64,000 nucleotides of DNA from Hyphomicrobiaceae bacterium (GCA_030655135.1 JAURWC010000074.1:62001-126000), one strand, 5' to 3'. Positions 8,469 to 18,480 are shown, counted from the first letter of the stretch. Notes: generated by a model from the sequence alone, not told the origin. Translations and numbers: made by a program.

Positions 8469-11168
8469 ATGACACGTGGCAGCTCGGCGGCAGCGAAGGG
8501 CGTCTACCTATTCGGCACGGGCACGGCCGAGGGCGACGCGGACATGAGCGAACTGCTTGGCGGCAAGGGCGCCAATCTGGCCGAGATGGCGAGCCTCGGC
8601 CTGCCGGTACCACCCGGCTTTACAATTACGACTGAAGTCTGCGCGGCCTATTATGCCAGCGACGAAAAACTCCCCGACAGCCTAAAGCCCGAAGTGCTCG
8701 CCGCCATTGATGCAATCGGCAAAGCGGCGGGGCGCACCTTCGGCGATGAAGACAATCCGCTGCTCGTGGCGGTGCGCTCGGGCTCGCGTGCCTCGATGCC
8801 GGGCATGATGGACACGATCCTCAACCTCGGCCTCAACGCGCGTTCGGTGAAGACGCTGGCGAAAAAGACGGGCGATGAGCGCTTCGCCTACGACAGCTAC
8901 CGCCGCTTCATCGAGATGTACGCCGATGTCGTGCTCAACGTCGACCAGGGCGTGTTCGTCGACCTGCTCGACAACTTCAAAAACCTCAATGGCATGAGCC
9001 TGGACACCGATCTCACCGCCGAGGACTGGCGCGAGATCATCGAAGACTATCAGGAGGCGATCGAGGCCGAGACCGGTACGCCGTTCCCCGAGGACACCAG
9101 CGAACAGCTGTGGGGAGCGATCGCCGCCGTTTTCGGCTCCTGGCAGAACCCCCGGGCGATCATCTATCGCCGCATGCATTCCATTCCTGACAGCTGGGGC
9201 ACGGCTGTCACCGTCCAGGCCATGGTGTTCGGCAACATGAGCGAGCGCTCGGCAACAGGCGTTGCCTTCACGCGCAATCCCTCGACAGGCGAAAAGGAAC
9301 TCTACGGCGAGTTCCTGCCCAAGGCGCAGGGTGAAGATGTCGTTGCGGGCATCCGCACGCCGCAACCGCTGACGGAAGCTGCGGCCGAGAGTTCGCGCTC
9401 ACCAGGCGCGTCGTTGGAAGCGCTGATGCCGGATGCCATGCGCGATCTGCGCCGGGTGTTCGACAGGCTGGAAAAGCGCTACCGCGATATGCAGGACGTG
9501 GAATTCACGATCGAGAACGGCAAACTATGGATGCTGCAGACGCGGTCGGCAAAGCGAACGGCCCAGGCGGCCATCAAAGTTGCCGTCGACTTCGTCAAGG
9601 AAGGCGTTTTGACGATGGAAGAGGCGCTGCTGTCGGTCGACGCCCAGTCTCTGACGCAGCTGCTGCATCCCACGATCGAACCGGATGCGCTGCGCGATCT
9701 GCTGGTGACGGGACTGCCAGCCTCGCCGGGCGCTGCCTCGGGCGAGATCGTCTTCAACGCCGCCGAGGCCGAAGCGCTCAAGGTGCAGGGCCGGCAAGTC
9801 ATTCTGGTGCGAACAGAAACGAGCCCCGAAGATATTCACGGCATGGTGTCGTCTGTCGGCATCCTGACGGCGCGCGGCGGCATGACGAGCCATGCAGCTG
9901 TCGTAGCCCGCGGCATGGGCCTGCCATGCGTCGCCGGTGCCGGGCAGCTGCGCATCGACGAGGAAGCCGGCGAAATGCGCGTCGGCCAGAAGCGGCTGGT
10001 GAAAGGCGACATCATCACCATCGATGGCGCATCCGGTCAGGTCATCAACGGGCGCGCACCCATGCGCATGCCGGAGCTGTCCGGCGACTTCGCGACGTTG
10101 ATCGCGTGGGCCGATAAGGTGCGCCGCCTCAAGGTTCGCGCCAACGCAGACACGCCCCGCGACGCGCTGAAAGCCAAGACATTCGGCGCAGAAGGCATCG
10201 GCCTGGCCCGGACGGAGCACATGTTCTTCGATTCCGATCGCATCCTAGCCATGCGCGAAATGGTCTGCGCGTCGGATGAGCCTGCGCGGCGTGCGGCATT
10301 GGCGCGAATCCTTCCAATGCAGCGCCAGGACTTCGTCGAGCTGTTTGAGATCATGGAGGGCGCGCCGGTGACGATCCGGCTACTCGATCCACCGCTCCAC
10401 GAATTCCTGCCGCGCCAGCCTCGCGAGATCGAAGCGCTGGCCAAAGCGCTCGGCATCACGCTCGAAAAGCTCACGGCGCGCATCGCGGAGCTGACGGAAT
10501 TCAATCCGATGCTTGGCTTCCGCGGCTGCCGGCTGCACATCCGCTATCCCGAAATCACCGAAGTGCAGGCGCGCGCCATCTTCGAAGCCGCAATCATCGT
10601 TTCGAAGAAAACCGGGAAGACCGTCGTGCCCGAGATCATGATTCCGCTGGTCGCCTGGCGGCAAGAGTTCGACATCCTCGCCGTCATCATCAAGGGCATG
10701 GCAGAAGCCGTGCAGCAGGAAACCGGCAGCAAGGTCGAGTATCAGCTCGGCACGATGATCGAAGTGCCACGCTCGGCGCTGTGCGCGGGCGAGATTGCGG
10801 CCGAGCCGAATGGCGCCGAGTTCTTCTCATTCGGCACCAACGACCTCACGCAAACGACGCTGGGTCTTTCACGCGACGACGCCGCACCCATCCTGGCGAA
10901 CTACGCCGGCCGCGGCATGTTTGAGGCTGAACCGTTCATAACGCTCGACCACGACGGCGTCGGTGAACTGGTCCGCATCGCCATGGAGCGCGGCCGCCGC
11001 TGGAACCGGGCGCTGAAAGTCGGTATCTGCGGCGAACACGGCGGCGACCCGGCATCGATCGCATTCTTCGACCGCGCGGGCCTGGACTATGTCTCATGCT
11101 CGCCGTTCCGCCTGCCGGTCGCGCGATTGGCTGCAGCGCAATCGGCGCTGCGTGGCAAAATGCGATAA
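8469..11168 (+). CDS. ppdK: Pyruvate, phosphate dikinase
   Basis: PPDK interconverts pyruvate, ATP and phosphate with phosphoenolpyruvate, AMP and pyrophosphate, and links glycolysis with gluconeogenesis. The 899-residue length fits the family. Visible parts are the ATP-grasp start (LLGGKGANLAEMASLGLPVPPGF), GSRASMPGMMDTILNLG, the phosphohistidine loop TARGGMTSHAAVVARGMG with the catalytic His at residue 475, the TIM-barrel PEP-binding domain (GTNDLTQTTLG) and the C-terminal catalytic Cys in YVSCSPFR. The ATG at 8469 has GAGG 10 bases upstream. The reading frame is open further back, but that part overlaps sodC and has no family resemblance. Confidence 0.95.
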   Translation: MTRGSSAAAKGVYLFGTGTAEGDADMSELLGGKGANLAEMASLGLPVPPGFTITTEVCAAYYASDEKLPDSLKPEVLAAIDAIGKAAGRTFGDEDNPLLVAVRSGSRASMPGMMDTILNLGLNARSVKTLAKKTGDERFAYDSYRRFIEMYADVVLNVDQGVFVDLLDNFKNLNGMSLDTDLTAEDWREIIEDYQEAIEAETGTPFPEDTSEQLWGAIAAVFGSWQNPRAIIYRRMHSIPDSWGTAVTVQAMVFGNMSERSATGVAFTRNPSTGEKELYGEFLPKAQGEDVVAGIRTPQPLTEAAAESSRSPGASLEALMPDAMRDLRRVFDRLEKRYRDMQDVEFTIENGKLWMLQTRSAKRTAQAAIKVAVDFVKEGVLTMEEALLSVDAQSLTQLLHPTIEPDALRDLLVTGLPASPGAASGEIVFNAAEAEALKVQGRQVILVRTETSPEDIHGMVSSVGILTARGGMTSHAAVVARGMGLPCVAGAGQLRIDEEAGEMRVGQKRLVKGDIITIDGASGQVINGRAPMRMPELSGDFATLIAWADKVRRLKVRANADTPRDALKAKTFGAEGIGLARTEHMFFDSDRILAMREMVCASDEPARRAALARILPMQRQDFVELFEIMEGAPVTIRLLDPPLHEFLPRQPREIEALAKALGITLEKLTARIAELTEFNPMLGFRGCRLHIRYPEITEVQARAIFEAAIIVSKKTGKTVVPEIMIPLVAWRQEFDILAVIIKGMAEAVQQETGSKVEYQLGTMIEVPRSALCAGEIAAEPNGAEFFSFGTNDLTQTTLGLSRDDAAPILANYAGRGMFEAEPFITLDHDGVGELVRIAMERGRRWNRALKVGICGEHGGDPASIAFFDRAGLDYVSCSPFRLPVARLAAAQSALRGKMR

Positions 11169-11191
11169 GCATTCCGCTTGCTGCCCGAATA

Positions 11192-11407
11192 CTAGAAACC
11201 GCTCAAGCGGTCTTCTTCGTCAAGGCTTGGACGGCGGGGACGCGGGCCCTGGCGCTTGGGTGAGAGCAGCAGGAAAATGATCGAGGGCGGCACGAGAAAT
11301 CCCCAGGCAGTCCACGCGGACACGTCCCGGTTCTTCCAACCAGCAAAGATCGCACCAAGAATGGCGGTTGCGATTGCGATGGTGCCCCAGATGACGATGC
11401 CGAGCAT
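11192..11407 (-). CDS. 71-residue two-helix membrane protein
   Basis: Two hydrophobic helices (roughly LGIVIWGTIAIATAILGAIFAGW and WGFLVPPSIIFLLL) are joined by a short charged turn (KNRDVSAW). A basic, proline-rich tail (SPKRQGPRPRRPS) and an acidic end (LDEEDRL) follow. I start at the second ATG (11407), which has GAGGA at 6 bases. The first ATG at 11413 touches the same GAGGA and would be poorly spaced. It lies convergent to ppdK. Similar two-helix proteins are common in Rhizobiales without known function. Confidence 0.6.
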   Translation of the reverse strand: MLGIVIWGTIAIATAILGAIFAGWKNRDVSAWTAWGFLVPPSIIFLLLSPKRQGPRPRRPSLDEEDRLSGF

Positions 11408-11526
11408 GTCCATTCCTCAAAGTGCCAGGCCAGCCGTTGACTAGGCCCGGCAGCGAAATCGCTGCAGTCATCAGATGACCCCCAAGTGCGGCGAAATCAA
11501 GCTGGGCGGCGGCACTACTGGCAAAT

Positions 11527-12429
11527 TTAACGGGATTTCCGGGGGTTGGGCTTGCCCGGTGCAGGTTCGAAATCGAGGCCTAGATCCAGCACCGGCGCCG
11601 AATGCGTAAGTGCGCCGATCGAAATCAGATCGACGCCGGATTCGGCGATAGCGCGCACGGTCGACAAGCTGACACCGCCCGAGGCCTCGCTCAGCGCCTT
11701 TCCGCCGATCATCGCCACGGCCTCCCGCAGCATGGCCGGGTCCATGTTATCGAGGAGGAAGATGTCGACCTCGTAGCTCAGCGCGTCGCGAAGCTGCTCC
11801 AGCGTGTCGACCTCGACTTCGAGCTTCACGGTATGCCCGGCGTGCGCGCGCGCCGCTTCGATCGCTTGCGACAACCCACCCGCGGCCACGATGTGGTTGT
11901 CCTTGATCAGGATCGCATCGAACAAGCCCGTACGATGATTGCGTCCGCCACCACAGCGCACGGCATACTTTTCGAAAGCGCGCAGGCCGGGCGTGGTCTT
12001 GCGCGTGTCGACGATGCTGGCCTTGGTTCCAGCGACAGCCTTGACGTAGGCCTGCGTCAGCGTGGCGATGCCGCTCATGCGCCCCATGAAATTGAGCGCG
12101 ACGCGCTCGGCCGTCAAAAGCGCACGCGCATTGCCGCTGACGCACGCAATGTCGGTTTTCGCCGCAACGGTCTCCCCGTCGCCGTGAAGACGCTCGAACA
12201 CGACCGCTGCGTCGAGCACGCGAAACGCTTCCTCCGCCAGGTCCAAGCCAGAAACGACGCCCGGCCTGCGCGAGGCGACGACCGCCGTCGCCCTGGCGTC
12301 GGCGGGAACGGTCGCGTCCGTGGTGATGTCGCCGGCCAGGCCGAGGTCTTCAGCCAAAGCGTCGGCGACAGCACGCGCGACAAGCGGCCGGGAGAGGCGC
12401 GGCAAATGCGGAAACGGCAGCTTGTTCAT
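11527..12429 (-). CDS. nadC: Quinolinate phosphoribosyltransferase (decarboxylating)
   Basis: NadC joins quinolinate with phosphoribosyl pyrophosphate to give nicotinate mononucleotide, the third step of de novo NAD synthesis. The 300-residue protein has the family N-terminal sandwich and the barrel with [17 protein letters not shown], the [21 protein letters not shown] signature, [19 protein letters not shown] and SGGVSL...[13 protein letters not shown]. Its ATG overlaps the nadB stop by four bases (ATGA), so the genes are coupled in a nadA-nadB-nadC order on the minus strand. Expression should follow the operators upstream of nadA. Confidence 0.95.
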   Translation of the reverse strand: MNKLPFPHLPRLSRPLVARAVADALAEDLGLAGDITTDATVPADARATAVVASRRPGVVSGLDLAEEAFRVLDAAVVFERLHGDGETVAAKTDIACVSGNARALLTAERVALNFMGRMSGIATLTQAYVKAVAGTKASIVDTRKTTPGLRAFEKYAVRCGGGRNHRTGLFDAILIKDNHIVAAGGLSQAIEAARAHAGHTVKLEVEVDTLEQLRDALSYEVDIFLLDNMDPAMLREAVAMIGGKALSEASGGVSLSTVRAIAESGVDLISIGALTHSAPVLDLGLDFEPAPGKPNPRKSR

Positions 12430-14102
12430 AGCGGGAGTGCGGGCTCCAGCTTTCCGGCGGCACGGCGCGACGGCTTGGCCGACAGCTTGTCCAGATCCGC
12501 GATGGTGATGAAGCTGCGCTTCGCCAGTCCTGGCATCGCGTCAGGATAGTCGCTGCGGAAGTGACCGCCGCGGCTTTCCTTGCGCATCAACGCAGCGCCC
12601 GTCACCAAGCGTGCAGCCAACGCCATGTTGGCAAGCACCGTATCGGCGCCGGCAGCCTTCTCGATCTCCGTGAACGTGGTGAGCGCGCTGCGCAGGCCAC
12701 GAGCGTTGCGGATGACACCGACGTGACGCGTCATCGTCTCGCGCAGCAGCGCCACCGCCGCCGCCCGCTTCAACGGATCGGCCGTGCGCCCGCCCGAACT
12801 GACACGGCGCGGATCGGACAGGTGCACGTCGCCCGCACGGTCTGCCGGCATCATGGCGCGGATATCGTCGGCGACGCGTGCGCCGAAGACGGCAGCTTCC
12901 AGCAGCGAGTTGGATGCCAGTCGGTTCGCGCCGTGCAGGCCGGTGGAGGCAACCTCACCCGCGGCCCAAAGACCCAGCACGCTGGTGCGGCCGTGCAGGT
13001 CGGTCGAGACGCCGCCCATGTGATAATGCGCGGCAGGCGCCACCGGGATCGGCTCACGCGTGGGGTCGATGCCGGCCGACATCGCGGCGGCATAGTTCGT
13101 CGGGAAGGCCTCGGCGAAGCGCGCGCCAATAGCGTCACGCGCGTCCAGAAAAGCGCCGCGCTTGGCGGCCAGCTCTGCAAAGACGCCACGGGCAACGATG
13201 TCGCGCGGGGCGAGATCGGCGTCGGGATGCAGCTGCGTCATGAAGCGCTCGCCTGCGCCGTTGATGAGCGTGGCACCCTCGCCGCGCAATGCCTCGGTCG
13301 CCAACGGCGCGGGGTCCATCCCCAGATCCATGGCGGTGGGGTGGAACTGCACGAATTCCGCGTCGGCAATGACTGCGCCCGCACGAGCCGCGAAGGCAAT
13401 GGCCTCACCACGCGCGTACGCGGGGTTGGTCGTGACGGCATAGAGCGAGCCGATGCCGCCGGTCGCGAGCACCACGGCGCTGGCCGGAATGAGGTCATAC
13501 GTGCCGTTGCCGCGTTCCGCGCTGCGGATCAGGCGCAGGCCCGTGACACGGCCCTCCGTCAGAATGAGATCTTCGGCCTCGTAGTGTTCGAGCACGCGGA
13601 TCGACGGCGTCGCGCGCACGGCGGCGATCAACGCCTGCATGATGGCGAAGCCGGCTCGGTCTCCCGAGACTCGCACGACGCGCTTTTGCGAGTGCGCGGC
13701 TTCGCGCGACAGCACGAAGTGCCCAGCGAGATCGCGGTCGAACGGCACACCGTATTTCAGCAGATCGCGAATACGGTCAGGCCCCTCTTCCGCAACGATC
13801 TTGGCGACCAGTTCGTCGACGATGCCGGCGCCCGCCACGATCGTGTCGTGCGCGTGCTGGCTCGGCGTATCGCCCTCGCCGACGGCAGCCGCGATGCCGC
13901 CCTGCGCCCAGACGCTGGAGGCACCTTCGCCCAGCGGCGCGGCAGCGATGACGGTAACCGGCAGCGGTGCAAGCCGCAGCGCGGTGAACAGGCCCGCCAG
14001 GCCCGCACCAATGATGACGATGTCACCTTCGCCGGCCGTCTTGGAGCCGCGGCGAGCGGCGGTGTAGTTCGTCATTGTGCTTGTCATGCCCACAGTTCCC
14101 AT
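12426..14102 (-). CDS. nadB: L-aspartate oxidase
   Basis: NadB is the FAD enzyme that oxidises L-aspartate to iminoaspartate, the substrate of NadA. The 558-residue protein has the dinucleotide motif [18 protein letters not shown], the [17 protein letters not shown] region, [52 protein letters not shown], and [14 protein letters not shown], all typical of L-aspartate oxidase. The ATG at 14102 has an ideal GGAG at 8 bases; further ATGs 15 and 27 bases in are less well placed. It follows nadA by 56 bases and overlaps nadC. Confidence 0.95.
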   Translation of the reverse strand: MGTVGMTSTMTNYTAARRGSKTAGEGDIVIIGAGLAGLFTALRLAPLPVTVIAAAPLGEGASSVWAQGGIAAAVGEGDTPSQHAHDTIVAGAGIVDELVAKIVAEEGPDRIRDLLKYGVPFDRDLAGHFVLSREAAHSQKRVVRVSGDRAGFAIMQALIAAVRATPSIRVLEHYEAEDLILTEGRVTGLRLIRSAERGNGTYDLIPASAVVLATGGIGSLYAVTTNPAYARGEAIAFAARAGAVIADAEFVQFHPTAMDLGMDPAPLATEALRGEGATLINGAGERFMTQLHPDADLAPRDIVARGVFAELAAKRGAFLDARDAIGARFAEAFPTNYAAAMSAGIDPTREPIPVAPAAHYHMGGVSTDLHGRTSVLGLWAAGEVASTGLHGANRLASNSLLEAAVFGARVADDIRAMMPADRAGDVHLSDPRRVSSGGRTADPLKRAAAVALLRETMTRHVGVIRNARGLRSALTTFTEIEKAAGADTVLANMALAARLVTGAALMRKESRGGHFRSDYPDAMPGLAKRSFITIADLDKLSAKPSRRAAGKLEPALPL

Positions 14103-14158
14103 CGGTCACTCCGCAGGGATAGGCGAGCGGCGTTTGCGAGCCGCCCGCCGGTTAAGGC

Positions 14159-15235
14159 TCAGTTGGTGAGGTTGACCATACGCTCCACCGCGCGGCGCGC
14201 GCGCACGGCGACTTCCGGGTCGACGTGCACTTCGTGCTGCAGGTAGAGCAGGCTGTCGCGGATCTTTTCCAGGCTGATCCGCTTCATGTGCGGGCACAGG
14301 TTGCAGGGGCGCACGAACTCGACGTCCGGCGTTTCCGCAGCCACGTTGGAGGCCATCGAGCACTCGGTAACGAGCACGACCTTCTTGGGCCGATTGTCCT
14401 TCACCCAGTTGATCATGGCCGCCGTAGACCCAGTGAAGTCCGACGCAGCGATCACGTCTGGCGGGCACTCCGGATGCGCGATGATCTTGATGCCGGGATC
14501 CGACACGCGATAGGCGTCCAGTTCCGCACCGGTGAAGCGCTCGTGCACCTCGCACGCGCCGGCCCAGGTGATGATCTCCACCTTGGTCTGCGTGGCGACG
14601 TACTTCGCCAGATACTGATCCGGGATCAGCAGCACGCGCGGCGCGCCCATGCTCTCCACCACCTTCACGGCGTTGGACGAGGTGCAGGTGATATCGCACT
14701 CGGCTTTCACGGCCGCGCTGGTGTTGACGTAGGTGACGATCGGCACGCCGGGGTAGGCGTCGCGCAGCATGCGCACGTCTTCGGCTGTGATCGAGGACGC
14801 AAGCGAGCAGCCCGCGGCCATGTCCGGGATCAGGATCGTCTTGTCCGGATTAAGCAGTTTCGACGTCTCCGCCATAAAGTGCACACCCGCCTGGACGATG
14901 ACGTCGGCGTCGACGCGCGCGGCCTCCTTCGCCAACTGCAGGCTGTCGCCGCGGATGTCGCCCACACAGTGGAAGATCTCCGGCGTCATGTAGTTGTGCG
15001 CAAGGATGACGGCGTTACGCTCTTTCTTGAGCTCGTTGATCTCCTTGACGAGCGGCGCGTACTGCATCCACTCCATCGGGGTGACCACGTTCTTCACGCG
15101 CTCATAGATCGGCTCCATCTCGCGGGCGAGGGCCGGCGTGAACACGTACTTCGACGGTGTGCGAGCGGGCACCGACGCAAGCACGGGGCTCGCCGTCGTC
15201 ACGTCGCTGCGGGGCACTGCGGTGTAAAGGTTCAT
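14159..15235 (-). CDS. nadA: Quinolinate synthase A
   Basis: NadA condenses iminoaspartate and dihydroxyacetone phosphate to quinolinate with a 4Fe-4S cluster. The 358-residue product has the three expected cluster cysteines, in [16 protein letters not shown] and CNLCPHM, plus [43 protein letters not shown] and [10 protein letters not shown]. The ATG at 15235 ([10 protein letters not shown]) is preceded by GAGGAAAA. The frame is open to 15382, but that stretch holds the two operator-like repeats and no family residues. It is first in the nadABC operon. Confidence 0.95.
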   Translation of the reverse strand: MNLYTAVPRSDVTTASPVLASVPARTPSKYVFTPALAREMEPIYERVKNVVTPMEWMQYAPLVKEINELKKERNAVILAHNYMTPEIFHCVGDIRGDSLQLAKEAARVDADVIVQAGVHFMAETSKLLNPDKTILIPDMAAGCSLASSITAEDVRMLRDAYPGVPIVTYVNTSAAVKAECDITCTSSNAVKVVESMGAPRVLLIPDQYLAKYVATQTKVEIITWAGACEVHERFTGAELDAYRVSDPGIKIIAHPECPPDVIAASDFTGSTAAMINWVKDNRPKKVVLVTECSMASNVAAETPDVEFVRPCNLCPHMKRISLEKIRDSLLYLQHEVHVDPEVAVRARRAVERMVNLTN

Positions 15236-15260
15236 CACGTCTTTTTCCTCACCCTCGCCT

Positions 15261-15283
15261 GATATACTCTTGATGAGTATATC
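15261..15283. promoter_or_regulatory. Operator-like inverted repeat in the nadA promoter, site 1
   Basis: GATATACTC (15261-15269) and GAGTATATC (15275-15283) are perfect inverted halves around TTGAT. The site lies 26-48 bases upstream of the nadA ATG and covers a likely -10 element (minus strand: TTGTGC, 18 bases, GATATA). A bound repressor would block nadABC. Its core, ACTC-N5-GAGT, shares its layout with the second site at 15366. The likely binding protein is the NadQ homologue encoded 1 kb upstream. Confidence 0.65.
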
Positions 15284-15365
15284 TTGGACCTGGATAATCC
15301 GGCACAAACCCGCCGGCTGGTGCAATCGCATCAGAGCTGTCGTTGGTAGTGCGTCCGCCCTTGTT

Positions 15366-15382
15366 ATGCTCTGCGCGAGCAT
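15366..15382. promoter_or_regulatory. Operator-like inverted repeat upstream of nadA, site 2
   Basis: ATGCTC (15366-15371) and GAGCAT (15377-15382) are perfect halves around TGCGC. The core and 5-base spacer match site 1 (CTC-N5-GAG), and the centres are about 102 bases apart, close to ten helical turns. Two sites of one design in front of nadABC, near a NadQ-type gene, fit cooperative repression of NAD synthesis. Confidence 0.55.
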
Positions 15383-15460
15383 TGCGAGTACGTCGTTAAT
15401 CTAGGTGATAACACCACCTTCCACCAGAGGTTCGCGAAAATAATTGCCAGGCGACGAGGC

Positions 15461-16045
15461 TTAGGCGCCTGCCGGCGCAGCGGCGCGTTTGGCGCGGCGG
15501 TCCCAGATCGCCTCGCGTGCCGCCGCTTCCGCCAGCCGGGTTCCGTAGATGGCAGGCAGCTCGTCCTTGAAGGCAACATACGTTCGCCACGCCAAGCCCT
15601 CGTGTTTGGAATTGATGAGCTTGTGGCGCCAAGCCTGCATGTTTCGCCAAGCGCGCGCATCGCCGCCAGCGGGCAACTGCAGGCCGCGGGCAATCATCTG
15701 CCGCGTCACGATCTGGCAGGCGTTATCGGAAGAATAGCCCGCAGAGATCAACACATCGACGACAGCGGACACCTTCGCCAAAAGCTCGTCGCTGCAATCC
15801 ACCACGCCCGTGCGGCGCTCGACCATCTTTGACGCTTGCCCGTCTAACCCCTGGTCGAAGTGCTCGATGAGATCCAGAAGCGGAAACGCGATCGCTTCGC
15901 CGCGGCCCTGATCGGCGAGAAAGTGGCCGATCAATTCCAAGTATTGCCGCTGCAGTGTAGCCTTCGCACTGTCGCTGGCCTGCGAAATAGCGGCCGCCAT
16001 CCCTTCGATCTTGATCAGAAGCTCGTCGTTCGACGTGACTGCCAT
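15461..16045 (-). CDS. Uncharacterised protein downstream of nadQ
   Basis: The 194-residue protein (from ATG 16045, MAVTSNDELL) is soluble, mostly helical and unfamiliar to me. It has a helical N-terminal half (LLIKIEGMAAAISQASDSAK), one Cys in VVDCSDELLAKV, and a C-terminal part rich in Trp and Arg (ARAWRNMQAWRHKLI, LAWRTYVAFKDELP) ending in a basic tail. A GTG at 16117 overlaps the nadQ stop as GTGA and would add 24 residues; the ATG has only a weak ribosome site, so the start is uncertain. It directly follows nadQ on the same strand and probably shares its transcript. Confidence 0.6.
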   Translation of the reverse strand: MAVTSNDELLIKIEGMAAAISQASDSAKATLQRQYLELIGHFLADQGRGEAIAFPLLDLIEHFDQGLDGQASKMVERRTGVVDCSDELLAKVSAVVDVLISAGYSSDNACQIVTRQMIARGLQLPAGGDARAWRNMQAWRHKLINSKHEGLAWRTYVAFKDELPAIYGTRLAEAAAREAIWDRRAKRAAAPAGA

Positions 16046-16113
16046 CTCTTCACCGGGCGAATGGAATTCTGCAGACAGACCATCGTTCAGTGGCGTTAAA
16101 ATGGCATTAAGGA

Positions 16114-17157
16114 TCACGCCCTGCCCGGCTTCACACGCACACCGGGCGCCGGTCTTTCCAGCAGAACCTCGCGGCGGAACCGGTACAGTTTGGCGGGCCG
16201 CCCGCCTGTCCTGGTCTTCACCTCGCCCGTCGGCTCCACGAGCCCGGCGCTTTCCACAAGGCGGCGGAAGTTCTGCTTGTGCAGATGCGGGCCAAGGATC
16301 GCCTCCACTGTCTTTTGCAGTTCGTAGAGCGTGAACTCGTCGGTCATCAGCTCGAAGATGACGGGGCGATATTTGATCTTGGCGCGCACGCGGCCGATGG
16401 CGGTCGCCAGGATGCGGCGATGATCGAATCGCATCGGCGCACCCAGTCGCGGGCGCGGTGCCCAGGCCACTGCAGCTTCGCGGCCGTCGCGGCGCGCCTC
16501 GTCGACGAGCCCCGCTTCGTACAGAAGCTCATAGCGATCGAGAACTTTTTCTTCGTCCCATGTGCCGCCGTCTATGCCAAAGCACATGCGCGCGCGATCT
16601 TCACGCTTGACGGGACGCACGGGTGACGAGCGTGAGGGAGGGCGCTGCGCCCACTCACGCAAGCGCGGCTCGATTTCCTTTTGCAGGATTTCGGGACGGC
16701 CCCGGCGCCAGTCTTCCCATGGAAAATAGTGATACCAGCTGCGCCAGGCGCCGCGCTGCAACTCCTGAATGTGGCTGGCACCGCCGAGTGCGAGATAGCC
16801 GATCGACACGATGTGAGGGCTCTCGTCTGCCGCCTCGGCATGCCGGCCTCGATCGCCGAACGTGTAGAGCTGCTCGACGTAGCCGAGGTCGAGGCCCGTC
16901 TGCTCGGTGACCCACGTGCGCAAGCCGCCTTCCAGCGTGCGGTGAAGAACCGGCGAGAATGGACCGAACGGCAAGCCGTCGACCGCTCCATCGGCTTCAT
17001 CGCGCACGATGAGTGCCATTGGTTCATCGGCGTTAACCGCGACGATCGCCGCGTTCAAGCCAATTTCCACAGTCGCCGGTTCGGCGCGTGGCACGGCAGC
17101 ATGGTCTTCCGGGATGGCAAGCCCGGGAGACCTCTTCAGTCCCGCGTTCGCAGTCAT
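16114..17157 (-). CDS. nadQ: NadQ-type transcriptional regulator (Nudix-like domain plus winged helix)
   Basis: The 347-residue protein has an N-terminal Nudix-like fold (about residues 30-185: VEIGLNAAIVAVN, PFGPFSPVLHRTLEGGLRTWV, LYTFGDRGRH, VSIGYLAL). The Nudix box is degenerate, so it probably senses a nucleotide rather than cleaving it. A C-terminal winged-helix DNA-binding part follows (RVRAKIKYRPVIFELM, FTLYELQKTVEAILG, LHKQNFRRLVESAGLVEPTG, GGRPAKLYRFR). This architecture matches the alphaproteobacterial NadQ/COG4111 group, which comparative genomics links to repression of nadABC. The nadA promoter carries two matching palindromes. The ATG at 17157 has AGGGG 9 bases upstream. The symbol rests on architecture and neighbourhood. 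Confidence 0.75.
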   Translation of the reverse strand: MTANAGLKRSPGLAIPEDHAAVPRAEPATVEIGLNAAIVAVNADEPMALIVRDEADGAVDGLPFGPFSPVLHRTLEGGLRTWVTEQTGLDLGYVEQLYTFGDRGRHAEAADESPHIVSIGYLALGGASHIQELQRGAWRSWYHYFPWEDWRRGRPEILQKEIEPRLREWAQRPPSRSSPVRPVKREDRARMCFGIDGGTWDEEKVLDRYELLYEAGLVDEARRDGREAAVAWAPRPRLGAPMRFDHRRILATAIGRVRAKIKYRPVIFELMTDEFTLYELQKTVEAILGPHLHKQNFRRLVESAGLVEPTGEVKTRTGGRPAKLYRFRREVLLERPAPGVRVKPGRA

Positions 17158-17235
17158 CTCTCGTTCCCCTTGGCGCCGCAGCACTGAGGACAGGGATCAT
17201 GGCCATTTTTGGGTTCAGCGGCGCAATCGTGATCG

Positions 17236-17853
17236 TTATGAGGCAGTCGTGAGTGCTGCGAACCGTGTGAGGAAAGTTTTTTGCGTCGCATCGGCGGGCT
17301 CTGCGGTCAATGTCGACAGCGTTGAGCGCAGCGCATCAGGCAATTCTTCATCATAGTCGAAATAAATATGCGCCTCGTCACGAGAGAAGCCTGCAAGACG
17401 CGTCGCCTCAAAGAATGCAGCGATGCGATCGGCGCGCTTGATTGCCGCGGCGACTTCGGCCGGCAGCGGCACCGGCACATCGAATCGATTGTAGATGGCG
17501 TCGAGCAAACGCATCTCGAAGGCTTTGTAATCGAGCCCGATCGCGGTCTTGAATGGGCTGATGAGATCGCCGACGACGTACTCGGCTGCATCGTGCAATA
17601 GCGCTGCCAATCGCCACGCGACCGGCCAATCCGGGTTCAAGGCGTGAGCGATGTCCTCCACGATCAGCACGTGCTGAGCCACCGAGAATGCATGCACGCC
17701 GATCGTCTGCCCATTCCAACGCGCCACACGCGCCAGGCCATGGGCGATATCTTCAATGGCGATGTCTTCGGGCGAGGGATCGAGCAAATCGAGCCTGCGG
17801 CCCGACAGCATGCGCTGCCACGCGCGTGAGGGCGGATCATGCGGCGGCGCCAT
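17236..17853 (-). CDS. HD-domain phosphohydrolase (YfbR-like)
   Basis: The 205-residue protein keeps the HD metal-site pattern: H in GVHAFSVAQHVL, HD in AALLHDAAEYVVGD, and a later D in IKRADRIAAFFEA. Its size and the AEYVVGDLISPFK motif resemble the YfbR/YedD group of nucleotidases that act on deoxynucleoside monophosphates. Its ATG lies immediately after the tag stop codon, and tag itself overlaps ygfZ, so translation is coupled. Being beside tag, a role in nucleotide-pool or DNA-damage housekeeping is reasonable but unproven. Confidence 0.75.
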   Translation of the reverse strand: MAPPHDPPSRAWQRMLSGRRLDLLDPSPEDIAIEDIAHGLARVARWNGQTIGVHAFSVAQHVLIVEDIAHALNPDWPVAWRLAALLHDAAEYVVGDLISPFKTAIGLDYKAFEMRLLDAIYNRFDVPVPLPAEVAAAIKRADRIAAFFEATRLAGFSRDEAHIYFDYDEELPDALRSTLSTLTAEPADATQKTFLTRFAALTTAS

Positions 17854-18480
17854 TCAACGCGCTCCTGGCTGCTGCGGCAGTTTGAACGCGCGCTGCAGCC
17901 TGGCGCACGCTTTGTGGCGCGGACAGCCCGTGACGTGATCGTTGACCATGCCGCTCGCCTGCATGAAGGCATACATCGTCGTCGGCCCCACGAAGCGGAA
18001 GCCTTCGGCCTTCAACGCCTTCGAGATGCGCTTGGAGAGATCCGTCTCCGCCGGAAGCTGTTTCATCGTCGTGTAGGAATTCTGGATGGGGCCGTTCTCA
18101 AAGAAGCTCCAGAGAAAAGCTGCCAGCGTCGTCGTCTTGCGCAGCTCGAGGTATGTCTTGGCGTTGTCGATCGTGGCCTCGATCTTCAGCCGGTTGCGCA
18201 CGATGCCGGGATCAGCCATCAGCCGCGCCACGTCCTTGTCGGTGTACCGGGCGATCTTCGCGGGATCGAAACGGTGAAACGCTTTGCGGAAATTCTCGCG
18301 CTTGCGCAGGATGGTGATCCACGACAGGCCAGCCTGGAAGCCTTCCAGCACGAGCTTTTCGAACAGCTCATGCTCGCCGTCCTTGGGTACGCCCCACTCT
18401 TCATCGTGGTAGCGCGTGTAGAGCGGGTCGGTCAGGCCCGGCCACGTGCAGCCTTCCGCTTTCTCCAGCACCTTCGTCAT
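17854..18480 (-). CDS. tag: DNA-3-methyladenine glycosylase I
   Basis: Tag excises 3-methyladenine from alkylated DNA. The 208-residue protein shows the family landmarks: C-x-W-x3-DPLY near the start, YHDEEWGVP, FEKLVLEGFQAGLSWITIL, RKRENFRKAF, IVRNRLKIEATIDNAK, FLWSF and GFRFVGPTTMYAFMQASGMVNDH. The zinc ligands of the E. coli enzyme (Cys4, His17, His175, Cys179) have clear equivalents here (CTWP, YHDE, NDH, GCP). Its ATG overlaps the ygfZ stop (ATGA). Confidence 0.93.
   Translation of the reverse strand: MTKVLEKAEGCTWPGLTDPLYTRYHDEEWGVPKDGEHELFEKLVLEGFQAGLSWITILRKRENFRKAFHRFDPAKIARYTDKDVARLMADPGIVRNRLKIEATIDNAKTYLELRKTTTLAAFLWSFFENGPIQNSYTTMKQLPAETDLSKRISKALKAEGFRFVGPTTMYAFMQASGMVNDHVTGCPRHKACARLQRAFKLPQQPGAR

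Noticed and set aside
12561-14246. A 561-codon plus-strand frame over nadB.
   Set aside because: Antisense to a clear L-aspartate oxidase; high GC leaves opposite-strand frames open.
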